Position numbers and translations under genes: made by a program. The notes beneath the pieces are model-generated. The model ran no database searches, had not been told where the DNA came from, and saw only the letters and a list, made by a program, of their open reading frames with translations. From VAZQ01 sp963785745 (GTDB taxonomy: Bacteria > Pseudomonadota > Alphaproteobacteria > Rhizobiales > Xanthobacteraceae): a DNA stretch of 64,000 bases. Positions 34,789-44,141 of the stretch are shown here, piece by piece. The DNA lies in contig CAWAWR010000029.1 in the NCBI GenBank assembly GCA_963785745.1, positions 62,001 through 126,000 on the forward strand. Direction: 5' to 3'. The stretch's first letter is position 1. Each line of letters opens with the position of its first letter.

Positions 34789-35776
34789 GGCGCAGGCTCT
34801 CCAGCAACCCGTTGATGCCGCCGCGCGCGAACAGCACCACCAGCAGGAACAGCGGGCCCAGCACGATCTGCCAGTATTCCGCGGCGCGCGAGGCCGCCGC
34901 GCCGACGAACGGCGTCGCGACGAGCTTGATCAGGATCGGCAGGGTCTCTTCCAGCACCAACAGCGTGACTGCGCCGATCAGCGGCCCGAAGGTCGAAGCC
35001 ATGCCGCCGAGCACGACCATCACGATGAGATCGCCGGAGCGCGTCCAATGCATGATCGCGGGGCTGACGAATTCGGTGTGGTTGGCGAGCAAAACGCCGG
35101 CGAGGCCGCAGATCGTGCCGGCAATCACAAAGCAGATCAGGCGGTAGCGATAGGTCGGAAAACCGATCGCCTGCATGCGGCGGTCGTTCGAGCGCGCGCC
35201 TTGGATCACCAGGCCGAAGCGCGAATTCACGATCCGCCAGGTGAGGTAGATGCTCGCGACCAGCAGCACGAGGCACCAGTAGTAGAACTGCGTGCGGTTT
35301 CCGAGATTGACCGGATCGACGAACTGGCTGCGGCGATAGATGTTGAGGCCGTCGTCGGCGCCGTAGCGATCGAGACCAACGCCGAAATAGTAGACGAGCT
35401 GCGCGAAGGCGAGGGTGATCATGATGAAATAGAGCCCGCGGGTGCGCAGGCTCAGCGCGCCGACGCCAAGTGCAAACAGCGCGGAGGCGGCGATCGCGAT
35501 CGGCCATTGGATGAAGCCGGAGCCGACGCCTTCATGCGCCATGATGCCGATCGCGTAGCCGCCGATGCCAAGATAGACCGCGTGGCCGAAGCTGACCATG
35601 CCGCCGTAGCCCAGGATGAGGTTGAGGCTGGTCGCGGCCATCGCCAGGATCACGATGCGCGTGAACAGCGTCATCAGGAACGTATTGGCGGTGAGCGCCG
35701 AATAGACCGGCACCAGAGCGAGGAACGCGAGCAGGGCGGCGACCGCCACGTTGCGCGGCGTGAGCCAGGCCGTCAT
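34781..35776 (-). CDS. livM: Branched-chain amino acid-type ABC transporter permease LivM
   Basis: 331 residues with about nine membrane helices. The GYGGMVSFGHAVYLGIGGYA segment is the classic LivM motif, and the EAA-like ILANHTEFVSP...VLGGMASTFGPLIGA region contacts the ATPases. The start codon overlaps the livH stop. Confidence 0.9.
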   Translation of the reverse strand: MTAWLTPRNVAVAALLAFLALVPVYSALTANTFLMTLFTRIVILAMAATSLNLILGYGGMVSFGHAVYLGIGGYAIGIMAHEGVGSGFIQWPIAIAASALFALGVGALSLRTRGLYFIMITLAFAQLVYYFGVGLDRYGADDGLNIYRRSQFVDPVNLGNRTQFYYWCLVLLVASIYLTWRIVNSRFGLVIQGARSNDRRMQAIGFPTYRYRLICFVIAGTICGLAGVLLANHTEFVSPAIMHWTRSGDLIVMVVLGGMASTFGPLIGAVTLLVLEETLPILIKLVATPFVGAAASRAAEYWQIVLGPLFLLVVLFARGGINGLLESLRRD

Positions 35777-36690
35777 TTGCCTGTCACCGGGAACAGACCC
35801 TGCGGCCGCACCACCAGCACGATCGCCATCACCAGGTAGATCATCATCGACGACAGCGCCGGCGCCACCGTCGCGGCGCCGCGCGAAGTCATCATCATGC
35901 GCAGGAGGTCGGGCAGGAAGGCGCGCCCGATGGTGTCGAGCAGGCCGACCAGAATCGCGGCGATAAAGGCGCCGCGGATCGAGCCGATACCCCCGATGAT
36001 GATGACCACGAAGGCGAGGATCAGGATGTTTTCGCCCATGCCGATCTGCACGGTCAGGATCGGCGCCTGCATCAGCCCCGCGAGCCCGGCCAAGGCGGCG
36101 CCGAGCCCGAACACCAGCGTATAGAGCAGCTTGATGTTGACGCCGAGCGCGCCCGCCATCTCGCGGTTGGAGGCGCCGGCGCGGATCAGCATTCCGAGCC
36201 GCGTGCGCATCACCAGCACGTAGAGCCCCACGGCGACCGCGAGCGCGGTGACGATGATGGCGATCCGGTAGGTCGGGTAGGCGAGGCCGGGAAGGAGCGG
36301 CACCGACGTGTTGAGCCAGTCCGGCAGCGGCACCCGCAGGCCGGCGGGCCCCCAGACCATCCGCACCAGCTCATTGAAGAACAGCACCAGTCCGAAGGTG
36401 CCGAGCACGTGGTCGAGATGATCGCGACCGTACAATGGACGGATCGCGATCACCTCCAGGAGCATTCCGATCAGCAGGGTCGCGCCGAGCGCAAGCACGG
36501 CGCCGGCGATGAAATTGCCGGTCCAGGCCACGAAGGTCGCCGCGAAATAGGCGCCGATCATGTACAGCGAACCGTGCGCAAGGTTCACCAGGTCCATGAT
36601 GCCGAAGATCAGAGTCAGACCCGCGGCCAGCAGGAACAGCAGCAGCCCGAACTGCAATCCGTTGAGGCACTGTTCGAGGACAAGAAGCAT
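35773..36690 (-). CDS. livH: Branched-chain amino acid-type ABC transporter permease LivH
   Basis: 305 residues, about eight membrane helices, beginning MLLVLEQCLNGLQFGLLLFL. The LivH signatures IFGIMDLVNLAHGSLYM and ASNREMAGALGVN are present. It pairs with LivM to form the channel. It is separated from livK by about 200 bases that hold a hairpin. Confidence 0.9.
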   Translation of the reverse strand: MLLVLEQCLNGLQFGLLLFLLAAGLTLIFGIMDLVNLAHGSLYMIGAYFAATFVAWTGNFIAGAVLALGATLLIGMLLEVIAIRPLYGRDHLDHVLGTFGLVLFFNELVRMVWGPAGLRVPLPDWLNTSVPLLPGLAYPTYRIAIIVTALAVAVGLYVLVMRTRLGMLIRAGASNREMAGALGVNIKLLYTLVFGLGAALAGLAGLMQAPILTVQIGMGENILILAFVVIIIGGIGSIRGAFIAAILVGLLDTIGRAFLPDLLRMMMTSRGAATVAPALSSMMIYLVMAIVLVVRPQGLFPVTGK

Positions 36691-36745
36691 GATGCGTGAT
36701 TTGGATGCCCGACTGGCCTTGTACGCTGCGCTATCCCGGCCTCAT

Positions 36746-36769
36746 GCAAGCCGGCTGCCACCGGCTTGC
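36746..36769 (-). other. Intercistronic hairpin between livK and livH
   Basis: Perfect 9-bp stem GCAAGCCGG/CCGGCTTGC with a 6-base loop and no T-run. It could stabilise the upstream livK message or reduce read-through, giving more binding protein than permease. Confidence 0.55.
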
Positions 36770-36887
36770 GCACATGCCACATTAGAGGACCGATCCCGGG
36801 TAGACCACGAGATCGTGCGGCCGTCCCTGTCGTTCGACACGCGGCCTTCGGTCGCTCCTCGGGATGAAGGCGGATAAGCGCCCGTCA

Positions 36888-38063
36888 CTACTTCATCGGA
36901 CAGCGCGTGTGGAACTGGTCCTGGCTGTCCTTGACGATGGTCGCCATCGTCTTGAGCGTGAGATTCCCCTCGGCGTCCTTCACCACGTCCTGAAGATAGA
37001 AATTCTGTATCGGGAAGTGGTTGTTGCCGTAGCGATACGGCCCGCGCACCGATGCGTAGTTGGCCTTCCGCATCTCGTTGCGCATGCCGTCCTTGTTGTT
37101 GAGGTCGCCCTTGACCGCGGTCACGGCGCTGTTGAGCAGGAACGCGGCGTCATAGGACTGCGCGCCATAGAACGACGGATAGGCGTTGTGGCGCTTGCGG
37201 AAGTCGGCCACGAACTTCTTGTTGGCGTCGTTGGGCAGGTCGTTGACCCATTGCTGGGCGCCGGGAACGCCGAGCGCGAGGTCCTTCTGCAGCGGCAGCG
37301 ACAGCGAGTCGATGGTGAACGCGGTGTAGAGCGGAATCTGGCCGCGCAGGCCCGACTGGGCGTATTGATTGAGGAACTGCACGCCCGCCGCGCCCGGATA
37401 GAACACGAACACCGACTCCGGCTTGGCGGCGCGCACGCGCGAGAGCTCGGTCGAGAAATCGAGCTGGCCCGGCCACTGCGTCAGGTCCTCGCCGATCACC
37501 TTGCCCTTGTAGGTCGAGCGCACGCCGGTGAGCATGTCCTTGCCGGCGGCGTAGTTGGGGCCGATCAGGTACACGCTCTTGACGCCCTTCTGGTTCATGT
37601 ATTCGCCCATCGCCTGCGGCGTCTGGTCGTTCTGCCAGGAGGTCGAGAAGAAGTACGGCGAGCACAACTCGCCCGCGATCTGGGACGGACCGGCATTGGC
37701 GCTGATCAGGAAGGTTTGAGAATCGACCACCGGCTTCAATGACGCCAGGAGGACGTTCGACCAGATATAGCCGACGACGAAATTGACGCGATCCGACTGG
37801 ATCAGCTTCTCGGTCTTCTGCCGGCCGACGTCCGGACGGATTTCGTCGTTCTCGTAGATGACCTCGACCGGCAAGCCGCCGATCTTGCGTCCGAGATGGT
37901 CAAGCGCGAGCTCGAACGAGTTGCGCATGTCGTTCCCGATCACGGCGGTCGGACCGCTGAACGTGCTGACGAAACCGATCTTCACGCTTTTCTGCTGCGC
38001 GGGTGCGGGCATCGCCGCAAACACAGTCAGAATGGCGGCGCCGGCAACGACGGTCCTCAACAT
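36888..38063 (-). CDS. livK: Branched-chain amino acid-type ABC transporter substrate-binding protein LivK
   Basis: 391 residues, with a signal peptide ending near APAQQK. The mature part begins VKIGFVSTFSGPTAVIGNDM and is a type I periplasmic binding fold (Peripla_BP_6). The chosen ATG at 38063 follows GGGAGG; an upstream ATG would add six residues. In this bacterial group LivK-like proteins often bind aromatic acids rather than Leu/Ile/Val, so the real ligand may be a benzoate derivative. First gene of the livKHMGF operon. Confidence 0.88.
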   Translation of the reverse strand: MLRTVVAGAAILTVFAAMPAPAQQKSVKIGFVSTFSGPTAVIGNDMRNSFELALDHLGRKIGGLPVEVIYENDEIRPDVGRQKTEKLIQSDRVNFVVGYIWSNVLLASLKPVVDSQTFLISANAGPSQIAGELCSPYFFSTSWQNDQTPQAMGEYMNQKGVKSVYLIGPNYAAGKDMLTGVRSTYKGKVIGEDLTQWPGQLDFSTELSRVRAAKPESVFVFYPGAAGVQFLNQYAQSGLRGQIPLYTAFTIDSLSLPLQKDLALGVPGAQQWVNDLPNDANKKFVADFRKRHNAYPSFYGAQSYDAAFLLNSAVTAVKGDLNNKDGMRNEMRKANYASVRGPYRYGNNHFPIQNFYLQDVVKDAEGNLTLKTMATIVKDSQDQFHTRCPMK

Positions 38064-38155
38064 GACTCCCTCCCAGAACATGAACTCAAGGGATACTAAC
38101 GGAAGGGTCCAGCCGCCAAAAGTCCCGGTCCGGGTCGGGAATGGGCTGCCGGGCC

Positions 38156-39046
38156 TCAGCCGGAAGCAGGGGTTGCCGCAGCGGCGAAATCACGAAACAG
38201 CCTCGCACTGGCTGACAAGTAACGACCTTGCGCCCAGGCGACGCCGATGGCCCGCCGGGCGTTCGGCTCTGTAATTTTCAGGCTCACGACGTCGGCATAC
38301 TTGCTGGCTTCCGGCGGAACGATGGCAACCCCAAAGCCGGCGGCGACAAATCCGGGCATGCTGCTGGAGTCGTCGCCCTCGAAGCGGATTGCCGGTGAGA
38401 AGCCCGCGGCTTTGCAAAGATCGTCGGTCATCTGGCGGATCGCGTGTCCTTGCTTGAAAGACACGAACGGTTCGTCCGCCACCTCTTGCAACCTGACCCG
38501 CCGGCGCCGCGCGAGCCGATGGGTGTGCGGGACAATGAGAACGAGCTCCTGATCCGCCACGCGCGTCCAGTCGAAGCCACCGCGGCCGGGAGGAACCGCC
38601 ACAAAAACAAGGTCCAGCTCCCCTCGTTCGAGCTGCGCTTCGATCTCGGCGCTGTTGTTCTGGACGAACGTGAAACGCACGGCCGGATGGCGGATGCCGA
38701 ACCGCCGCACCAGCTCCGGAATATATTTGGCGCCCAGCGTCCGCAGAAAGCCGAGCGAGATCAGCCCGCGATCGGCCTCCTTGAGATCGGCGAGCTCGCG
38801 GCGTCCATTGTCGATCTCGCCGAGCGCATGCTCCACCCGCGCCAGGAAGCGCTCGCCGGACGTCGTCAAGCGGATCGAACGGCCGGCGCGCCGGAACAAC
38901 TGCACGCCCAGATCGGACTGGAGCTGCGCCAGGGCCCGGCTCAAGGCCGGCTGGCTGGTGCCGAGCTGCTCGGCCGCGCGCGTGACGTGCTGGAGGCGTC
39001 CGGCGACGCGGAAGGATTCCAGCAGGTGCCAATCCGTCTTGCTCAT
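38156..39046 (-). CDS. LysR-family transcriptional regulator
   Basis: 296 residues. The N-terminal winged helix-turn-helix is seen in VTRAAEQLGTSQPALSRALAQL, followed by the LysR substrate-binding domain (SLGFLRTLGAKYIPELVRRF onward, GltC/CynR-like). Divergent from the bicupin-EutA-Hyu operon starting at 39226, which it most likely controls. Confidence 0.9.
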   Translation of the reverse strand: MSKTDWHLLESFRVAGRLQHVTRAAEQLGTSQPALSRALAQLQSDLGVQLFRRAGRSIRLTTSGERFLARVEHALGEIDNGRRELADLKEADRGLISLGFLRTLGAKYIPELVRRFGIRHPAVRFTFVQNNSAEIEAQLERGELDLVFVAVPPGRGGFDWTRVADQELVLIVPHTHRLARRRRVRLQEVADEPFVSFKQGHAIRQMTDDLCKAAGFSPAIRFEGDDSSSMPGFVAAGFGVAIVPPEASKYADVVSLKITEPNARRAIGVAWAQGRYLSASARLFRDFAAAATPASG

Positions 39047-39079
39047 GCCCGAGCCGCGGCCTTTTTAATTCATGCGTAT

Positions 39080-39105
39080 CTGATATGGATTTTAGCATAA
39101 ATCAG
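39080..39105. promoter_or_regulatory. Inverted repeat in the LysR-operon divergent region
   Basis: CTGAT (39080-39084) and ATCAG (39101-39105) bracket an AT-rich core. The location, 34 bases from the LysR start, fits an autoregulatory LysR binding site, but the T-N11-A form is not clear. Confidence 0.35.
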
Positions 39106-39225
39106 CATTGGACAACATGAATTTCGCGACCAAAGGTCCCACAGGATTGGCATGTCCCGCCGCCGGGCCTATAAGTTTTCATTCCCTTCTGGCTTGGACC
39201 GGGCGGCAGCAGGAAAGGGCTCGTT

Positions 39226-40446
39226 ATGCATGAAGTAGGCGACAAGACCCACTGGCACGAGCCGACCGGCATCGACCGGGCCGGCATCGGCAAATTCGGC
39301 CGTCCCAAGACCCCATACGACCTGTTCATGGAGTCGGACGGGATCCCGATTTTCCGCGGCGTGGGTCTGAAGACGGTGCTCGATCTGCCGATGAAGCCCT
39401 GGAAGCGCCTGGGCGGCAAAGGCAGCTACATCCAGCTTTACGGTACCGAAGGGAAATGGGGCTGCTACGTCGTCGAAATTCCGGGCGCCGGTGCGCTCAA
39501 TGCGGAGAAGCACGTCTACGAGGAAGTCTATCTGGTCGCCGAGGGCCGCGGCACGACTGAAGTGTGGCTCGACAACGACAGCAAGAAGCACGTTTTCGAG
39601 TGGCAGAAGGGCTCGATGTTCTCGATCCCGGTCAACGCCTATCACCGGCTCGTCAATGCAAGCTCCTCGCCGGCGGTGCTGATCGGCGGCACGACGGCGC
39701 CGAACCTGATGAACCTCATCAACAACACCGATTTCATTTTCAATGCGCCCTACCAGTTCAAGGACCGGTTCTCGGGCGCCGACGACTTCTACAAGTACAA
39801 GGACGACATCGAGCCCGATCCCGTGCGCGGGCTCGCCATGCGCCGCACCAACTTCGTGCCGGATGTCATCAACTGCGATCTGCCGCTCGACAACCGCCGC
39901 TCGGTCGGATGGCGCCGCGTCGAGCCGTTCATGACCGGCAATACGTTCTACCTCTGGATCGGCCAGCACGAGGTCGGCCGCTATTCCAAGGCGCACGCCC
40001 ACACGTCGGCGGCCGTGCTGATCTGCCTGAAAGGCAACGGCTACACCTATACCTGGCCGGAGCGGAACGGCGTGACGCCCTGGAAGGACGGCAAGGCCGA
40101 CGAGGTCAAGCGCGTGGACTACGAGCCGTTCGGCATGGTGTCGGCCGCCCCCGGCGGCGCGCGCTGGTTTCACCAGCACTTCAACGCGTCCAAGGAAGGC
40201 TTCCGGCTGACCGCCTGGTTCGGTCCGCACAATCCCGGCCGCGAGCCCGGCCCGCCCGGCGAGAAGCACACCGACTACACCGCCATGGATATTCCGGAGG
40301 GCGGCTCCGCGATCCCCTACTACATGGAGGATCCGTATCTGCGCGAGGAATTTGCCGCCAAGCTCAAGGCGGAAGGCGCGGAGAACCGGATGGAGCCCGA
40401 CTTCTACAAGAAGGGCACGGTGGTGCCGAAGTTCGTAGGCGCGTGA
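39226..40446 (+). CDS. Bicupin protein, probable metal-dependent dioxygenase or isomerase
   Basis: 406 residues with two cupin barrels. The first is seen around AEKHVYEEVYLVAEGRG and IPVNAYHRLVN, the second around KAHAHTSAAVLICLKGNGY (HxH) and PGGARWFHQHFN. The N-terminal HEVGDKTHWHEP is His-rich. The family is not one I can name precisely. It is first in the operon before the EutA-like gene, 74 bases apart, with a palindromic repeat in the gap. The second barrel looks like the catalytic one. Confidence 0.75.
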   Translation: MHEVGDKTHWHEPTGIDRAGIGKFGRPKTPYDLFMESDGIPIFRGVGLKTVLDLPMKPWKRLGGKGSYIQLYGTEGKWGCYVVEIPGAGALNAEKHVYEEVYLVAEGRGTTEVWLDNDSKKHVFEWQKGSMFSIPVNAYHRLVNASSSPAVLIGGTTAPNLMNLINNTDFIFNAPYQFKDRFSGADDFYKYKDDIEPDPVRGLAMRRTNFVPDVINCDLPLDNRRSVGWRRVEPFMTGNTFYLWIGQHEVGRYSKAHAHTSAAVLICLKGNGYTYTWPERNGVTPWKDGKADEVKRVDYEPFGMVSAAPGGARWFHQHFNASKEGFRLTAWFGPHNPGREPGPPGEKHTDYTAMDIPEGGSAIPYYMEDPYLREEFAAKLKAEGAENRMEPDFYKKGTVVPKFVGA

Positions 40447-40471
40447 TTGGTCGTTCCCTCGCCGCAGTTAT

Positions 40472-40496
40472 CATGCCCGGCCCTGCGCCGGGCATG
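40472..40496. repeat. Short palindromic repeat (type B core)
   Basis: CATGCCCGGC and GCCGGGCATG around a 5-base loop, the same core as in the element at 17780-17865. Within an operon it could attenuate transcription. Confidence 0.65.
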
Positions 40497-40520
40497 AACG
40501 CATATTGATGGACGTGAGTA

Positions 40521-42074
40521 ATGTCTGACGAAGCCCAGGGCGGCCGCATTTTCTTCTCCAGCACGGGACGGTCGCTGGTCGACGAGGACGAGATCGTCGT
40601 CCTCAGCGTCGGCGTCGACATCGGCTCGTCGACCTCGCATCTGGTGTTCTCACGCATCGTGCTGGAGCGGCTCGACAGCCGCTATGTGGTGACGACCCGC
40701 GAGACCTTTCACGAATCCGACATCCTGCTCACGCCGTATTCCGCCGGCGAGACCATCGACTCCGATGCGCTCGGCGCCTTCATCGAAAAGCAGTACACGG
40801 ACGCCAAGATCGATCCCGACGAGATCGACACCGGCGCGCTGATCCTCACCGGCGTCGCGGTACGTCGGAGCAATGCGCGCGCGATCGGCGAGCTGTTCGC
40901 ACGCCAGGCCGGCAAGATGGTCGCGGTCTCGGCCGGCGACAGCCTCGAAACCGTGATGGCCGCTTATGGCTCGGGCGCGGCGGCGCGCTCGATCCGCGAC
41001 AATGTCACCGTGATGAATGTCGATATCGGTGGCGGCACCTCCAAGATCGCGGTCTGCGCCGAAGGCAAGGTCGTCGACCTCACCGCGGTCGACGTCGGCG
41101 CGCGGCTCGTCTGCCTCGACGACGCCGGCAAGATCGTGCGCATCGAGGAGGCCGGCCGCCGCTTCGCCGCCGAGCTTGGCATCAAGCTCGAGATGGGTGC
41201 GCCGCTGGCGCCGGAGTCGAGGCAGGCGCTCGCCGCCCGCATGGCCGACCGGCTGTTCGAGGCGATGAAAGGCGGCGCTCCGTCGATCAACGGGTCGGGG
41301 CTGTGCCGGATCGATCCGCTCAAGCCCGGCCGCACCATCACCGAAGTCACATTCTCCGGCGGCGTCTCCGAATACATCTACGGCCGCGAGGCGCAATCCT
41401 ACGGCGATCTCGGGGTTCTCCTGGCGCAAGAGATCCGCTCGCGCCTCGAAGGCTGGGGACCGGCGATCGAACCTTCGAACGAAGGCATTCGCGCCACCGT
41501 GATCGGCGCGTCACAATACACCACGCAGGTTTCCGGCAGCACGATCTATGTCTCGCCGATGGATACGCTGCCGCTGCGCAACGTTCCCGTCATCGCGCCG
41601 GCCATGGCGCTCGACGGCGAGGTCATCGACAGCGCGGCGGTGTCTGCGGCGATCAAAGGCGTGCTGCGGCGGCTCGATCTCGGCAGTGGCGACAGCCCGG
41701 TCGCCGTGTTCGTGCCCTGGCGCGGATCGGCGACGTTCCACCGGCTCGACGCGTTCTGCAAGGGCGCGGTCGACGGGCTCGCCGATGTGCTGGCGAAGGG
41801 TCATCCGATCGTGCTGGCGGGCGACGGCGACGTCGGCGGCCTGCTCGGCATTCACCTGCGCGAAGAGATGAAGGTTAAGGTCCACAACGGCATCGTCTCG
41901 ATCGACGGGCTCGAGCTCAAGGATTTCGACTACATCGACATCGGCACCATGCTGCCGGCCTCGGGCGCGGTGCCGGTCGTCATCAAGTCGCTGATCTTCC
42001 CGACCTCCGCCGCCACCGGCAAGGAATGGCAGCCGGCGCCGCGTGCGGTCGGCGAAGCCGCTGCAGCGCGCTAG
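40521..42074 (+). CDS. EutA-family ethanolamine ammonia-lyase reactivating factor homologue
   Basis: 517 residues of the EutA family. SVGVDIGSSTSHLVFSR and VDIGGGTSKIAVC are the ATP-binding phosphate motifs of the ASKHA fold. Further conserved stretches include GSTIYVSPMDTLPLRNVPV and YIDIGTMLPASGAVPVVIKS, near the C-terminus as in EutA. Known EutA uses ATP to release damaged cobalamin from EutBC. No eutB or eutC is in the window, and the neighbours are HyuA and HyuB, themselves ASKHA-type ATP-using enzymes. It is separated from hyuA by 4 bases. It may serve the Hyu enzyme or a distant B12 enzyme. Confidence 0.82.
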   Translation: MSDEAQGGRIFFSSTGRSLVDEDEIVVLSVGVDIGSSTSHLVFSRIVLERLDSRYVVTTRETFHESDILLTPYSAGETIDSDALGAFIEKQYTDAKIDPDEIDTGALILTGVAVRRSNARAIGELFARQAGKMVAVSAGDSLETVMAAYGSGAAARSIRDNVTVMNVDIGGGTSKIAVCAEGKVVDLTAVDVGARLVCLDDAGKIVRIEEAGRRFAAELGIKLEMGAPLAPESRQALAARMADRLFEAMKGGAPSINGSGLCRIDPLKPGRTITEVTFSGGVSEYIYGREAQSYGDLGVLLAQEIRSRLEGWGPAIEPSNEGIRATVIGASQYTTQVSGSTIYVSPMDTLPLRNVPVIAPAMALDGEVIDSAAVSAAIKGVLRRLDLGSGDSPVAVFVPWRGSATFHRLDAFCKGAVDGLADVLAKGHPIVLAGDGDVGGLLGIHLREEMKVKVHNGIVSIDGLELKDFDYIDIGTMLPASGAVPVVIKSLIFPTSAATGKEWQPAPRAVGEAAAAR

Positions 42075-42078
42075 AGCG

Positions 42079-44134
42079 ATGAGCCGCTACCGCGTCACGG
42101 TCGACACCGGCGGAACGTTCTCGGATTTCGTCTATCTCAACGAGGACACCGGCGAGGTCACGATCTCCAAGGTGCCGTCGACACCGGACGATCCGTCCCG
42201 CGCCATTCTACAAGGTGTCGAGACGTTGCTCGGCCAGGGCGTCACGCCCGGCGACATCTCTTTCTTCTGTCACGGCACCACCGTCGGCACCAATGCGCTG
42301 CTGGAGGGCAAGGGCGTCAGGACCGGTCTGCTCGTGACCGAAGGTTTCCGCGCCATCTATCCGGTCGGCGAACAGGCGCGGCCCTACGGCGCGCCGATCT
42401 TCGACGTCATGTACGATAAGCCGGCGCTGCTGGTTCCTCAGAGCCTGACCGGCGAGGTGCGCGAGCGTGTGGATTTCCGCGGCAACGTCCTCGTTCCCGC
42501 TCGATGAGGGCGCGTTGCGCGAGACCGTCCGCGACCTGGCGGCGCAGCAGATCAAGTCGCTGGCGGTGTGCCTTTTGTTCTCGTTCCTGCATCCCGACCA
42601 CGAAACGCGCGTGCGCGAGATCGTCGCCGAGGAGATGCCGGATTGCAGCATCTCGCTGTCGTCCGACATCGTGCCGCAGATCCGCGAGTATTACCGGCTG
42701 AGCACGACCGTCATCAACGCCTACCTGCAGCCGATCCTGGCGCATTACATCGCGCAGCTCGAGCGTCGCCTCAACGAGGCCGGCCTGACGACGCGGCAGA
42801 AATATATCATGCAGTCGAACGGCGGCACGGCGACGTTCGCCGCCGCCGCGCGCAAGGCGGTGACCACGGTGCTGTCCGGTCCGGCCGGCGGCGTCACCGC
42901 CGGCGCCTATGCCTGCCGGATGACCGGCTTCCAGAACATCATCACCTTCGACATGGGCGGCACCTCCTGCGACGTCGCGCTGATCAAGGACGGCGAGCCC
43001 TCGGTCGCGAGCCGCGGCAAGATCGAAGGCCGCGATATCGCGGTGCCGATGATGGATATCAACACCGTAAGCGCGGGCGGCGGCACCATTGCCAGCGTCG
43101 ACCGCTTCGGCGTGCTCAAGGTCGGGCCCGAAAGCGCGGGCGCGATGCCGGGCGCTGCCTGCTACTCGCGCGGCGGCGACATGCCGACCATCACCGACTG
43201 CAATCTCGTGCTCGGTCACCTGAGCGAGGACAATTTCCTCGGCGGCCGGATGCGCCTTGACTCTGCTGCTGCCTACAAAGCGGTCGAGAGCAAAGTCGCA
43301 AAACCGCTCGGTATGGACACGGCCGAGGCCGCCGAGGGAATCGTGCGCATCATCGACGTGAAGATGGAGGAGGCGATCAAGGCGATCTCCACCATGCGCG
43401 GGCACGACCTGCGCGACTTCATGCTGCTCGCCTTCGGCGGCGCCGGGCCAGTGCATGCCGGACGCATTGCACGTGAACTGGGAATGGCCGGCATGATCGT
43501 GCCGCTCTATCCCGGCGTCTATTCGGCGATCGGGCTGATCATGTCCGACGTCAAGCACGACTACATCCAGTCACGGATGACGCCCTTGAGCGAGCTGACG
43601 CCGCAGGACGTGAAAGCGATGTTCGCGCGACTCGAAGCGGTGGCCACGGACGAGTTGCATGCGGATGGATTTGAACAAGGCCAGATCCGCATCCAGCGCG
43701 CGCTCGACATGCGCTATGCCGGCCAGGGCTACGAGATCACCATGACGTGCGGCGACGAAGCACTGCGTGACGGCGGTCTGGCTACGCTGCGTGGTCAATT
43801 CGACGCGCAGCACAAGTCCATGTTCGGACACCATGCGCCCGATGAGCCGGTCGAGATCGTGTCTTACCGCGTGCGCGGCCTCGGGCTGGTGCCGCCGGTC
43901 GCGATGCCGACGTTCAAGCCGACCGGTGCGACGCTCAAGGACGCCTTGCGCGAGACCCGGCGCGTGCGCATGGACGGCAAGGACATCGACTGCCCGGTCT
44001 ACCAGCGCGAGAAGCTCGACGTCGGTCTCAGCTTGACGGGGCCGGCCATTCTCGATCAGTTCGACTGCACCACCGTGATCTATGCCGGCCAGACCGCGCG
44101 GGTGGACGACTACAAGAACCTGATTGTCACGTAG
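42079..44134 (+). CDS. hyuA: Hydantoinase/oxoprolinase/acetone-carboxylase-type subunit HyuA (one frame break at 42496-42498)
   Basis: About 684 residues. The N-terminal part has VDTGGTFSDFVYLNED and CHGTTVGTNALLEGKG; the main part has SGPAGGVTAGAY, TFDMGGTSCDVALI and LAFGGAGPVHAGRIA. These are ATP-binding motifs of the HyuA family, which drives ATP-dependent opening of lactams or carboxylation. One extra C in CCC at 42496-42498 shifts the frame: the first part reads to a false stop at 42507 and the true sequence continues VPLDEGALRETV. The span is 3n+1. It overlaps nothing and precedes hyuB by 7 bases. Confidence 0.88.
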
Positions 44135-44141
44135 GACGCGA

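Noticed and set aside
34139..35839. 566-residue plus-strand frame over livGMH
   Set aside because: Antisense shadow of conserved Liv genes caused by high GC; low-complexity composition.
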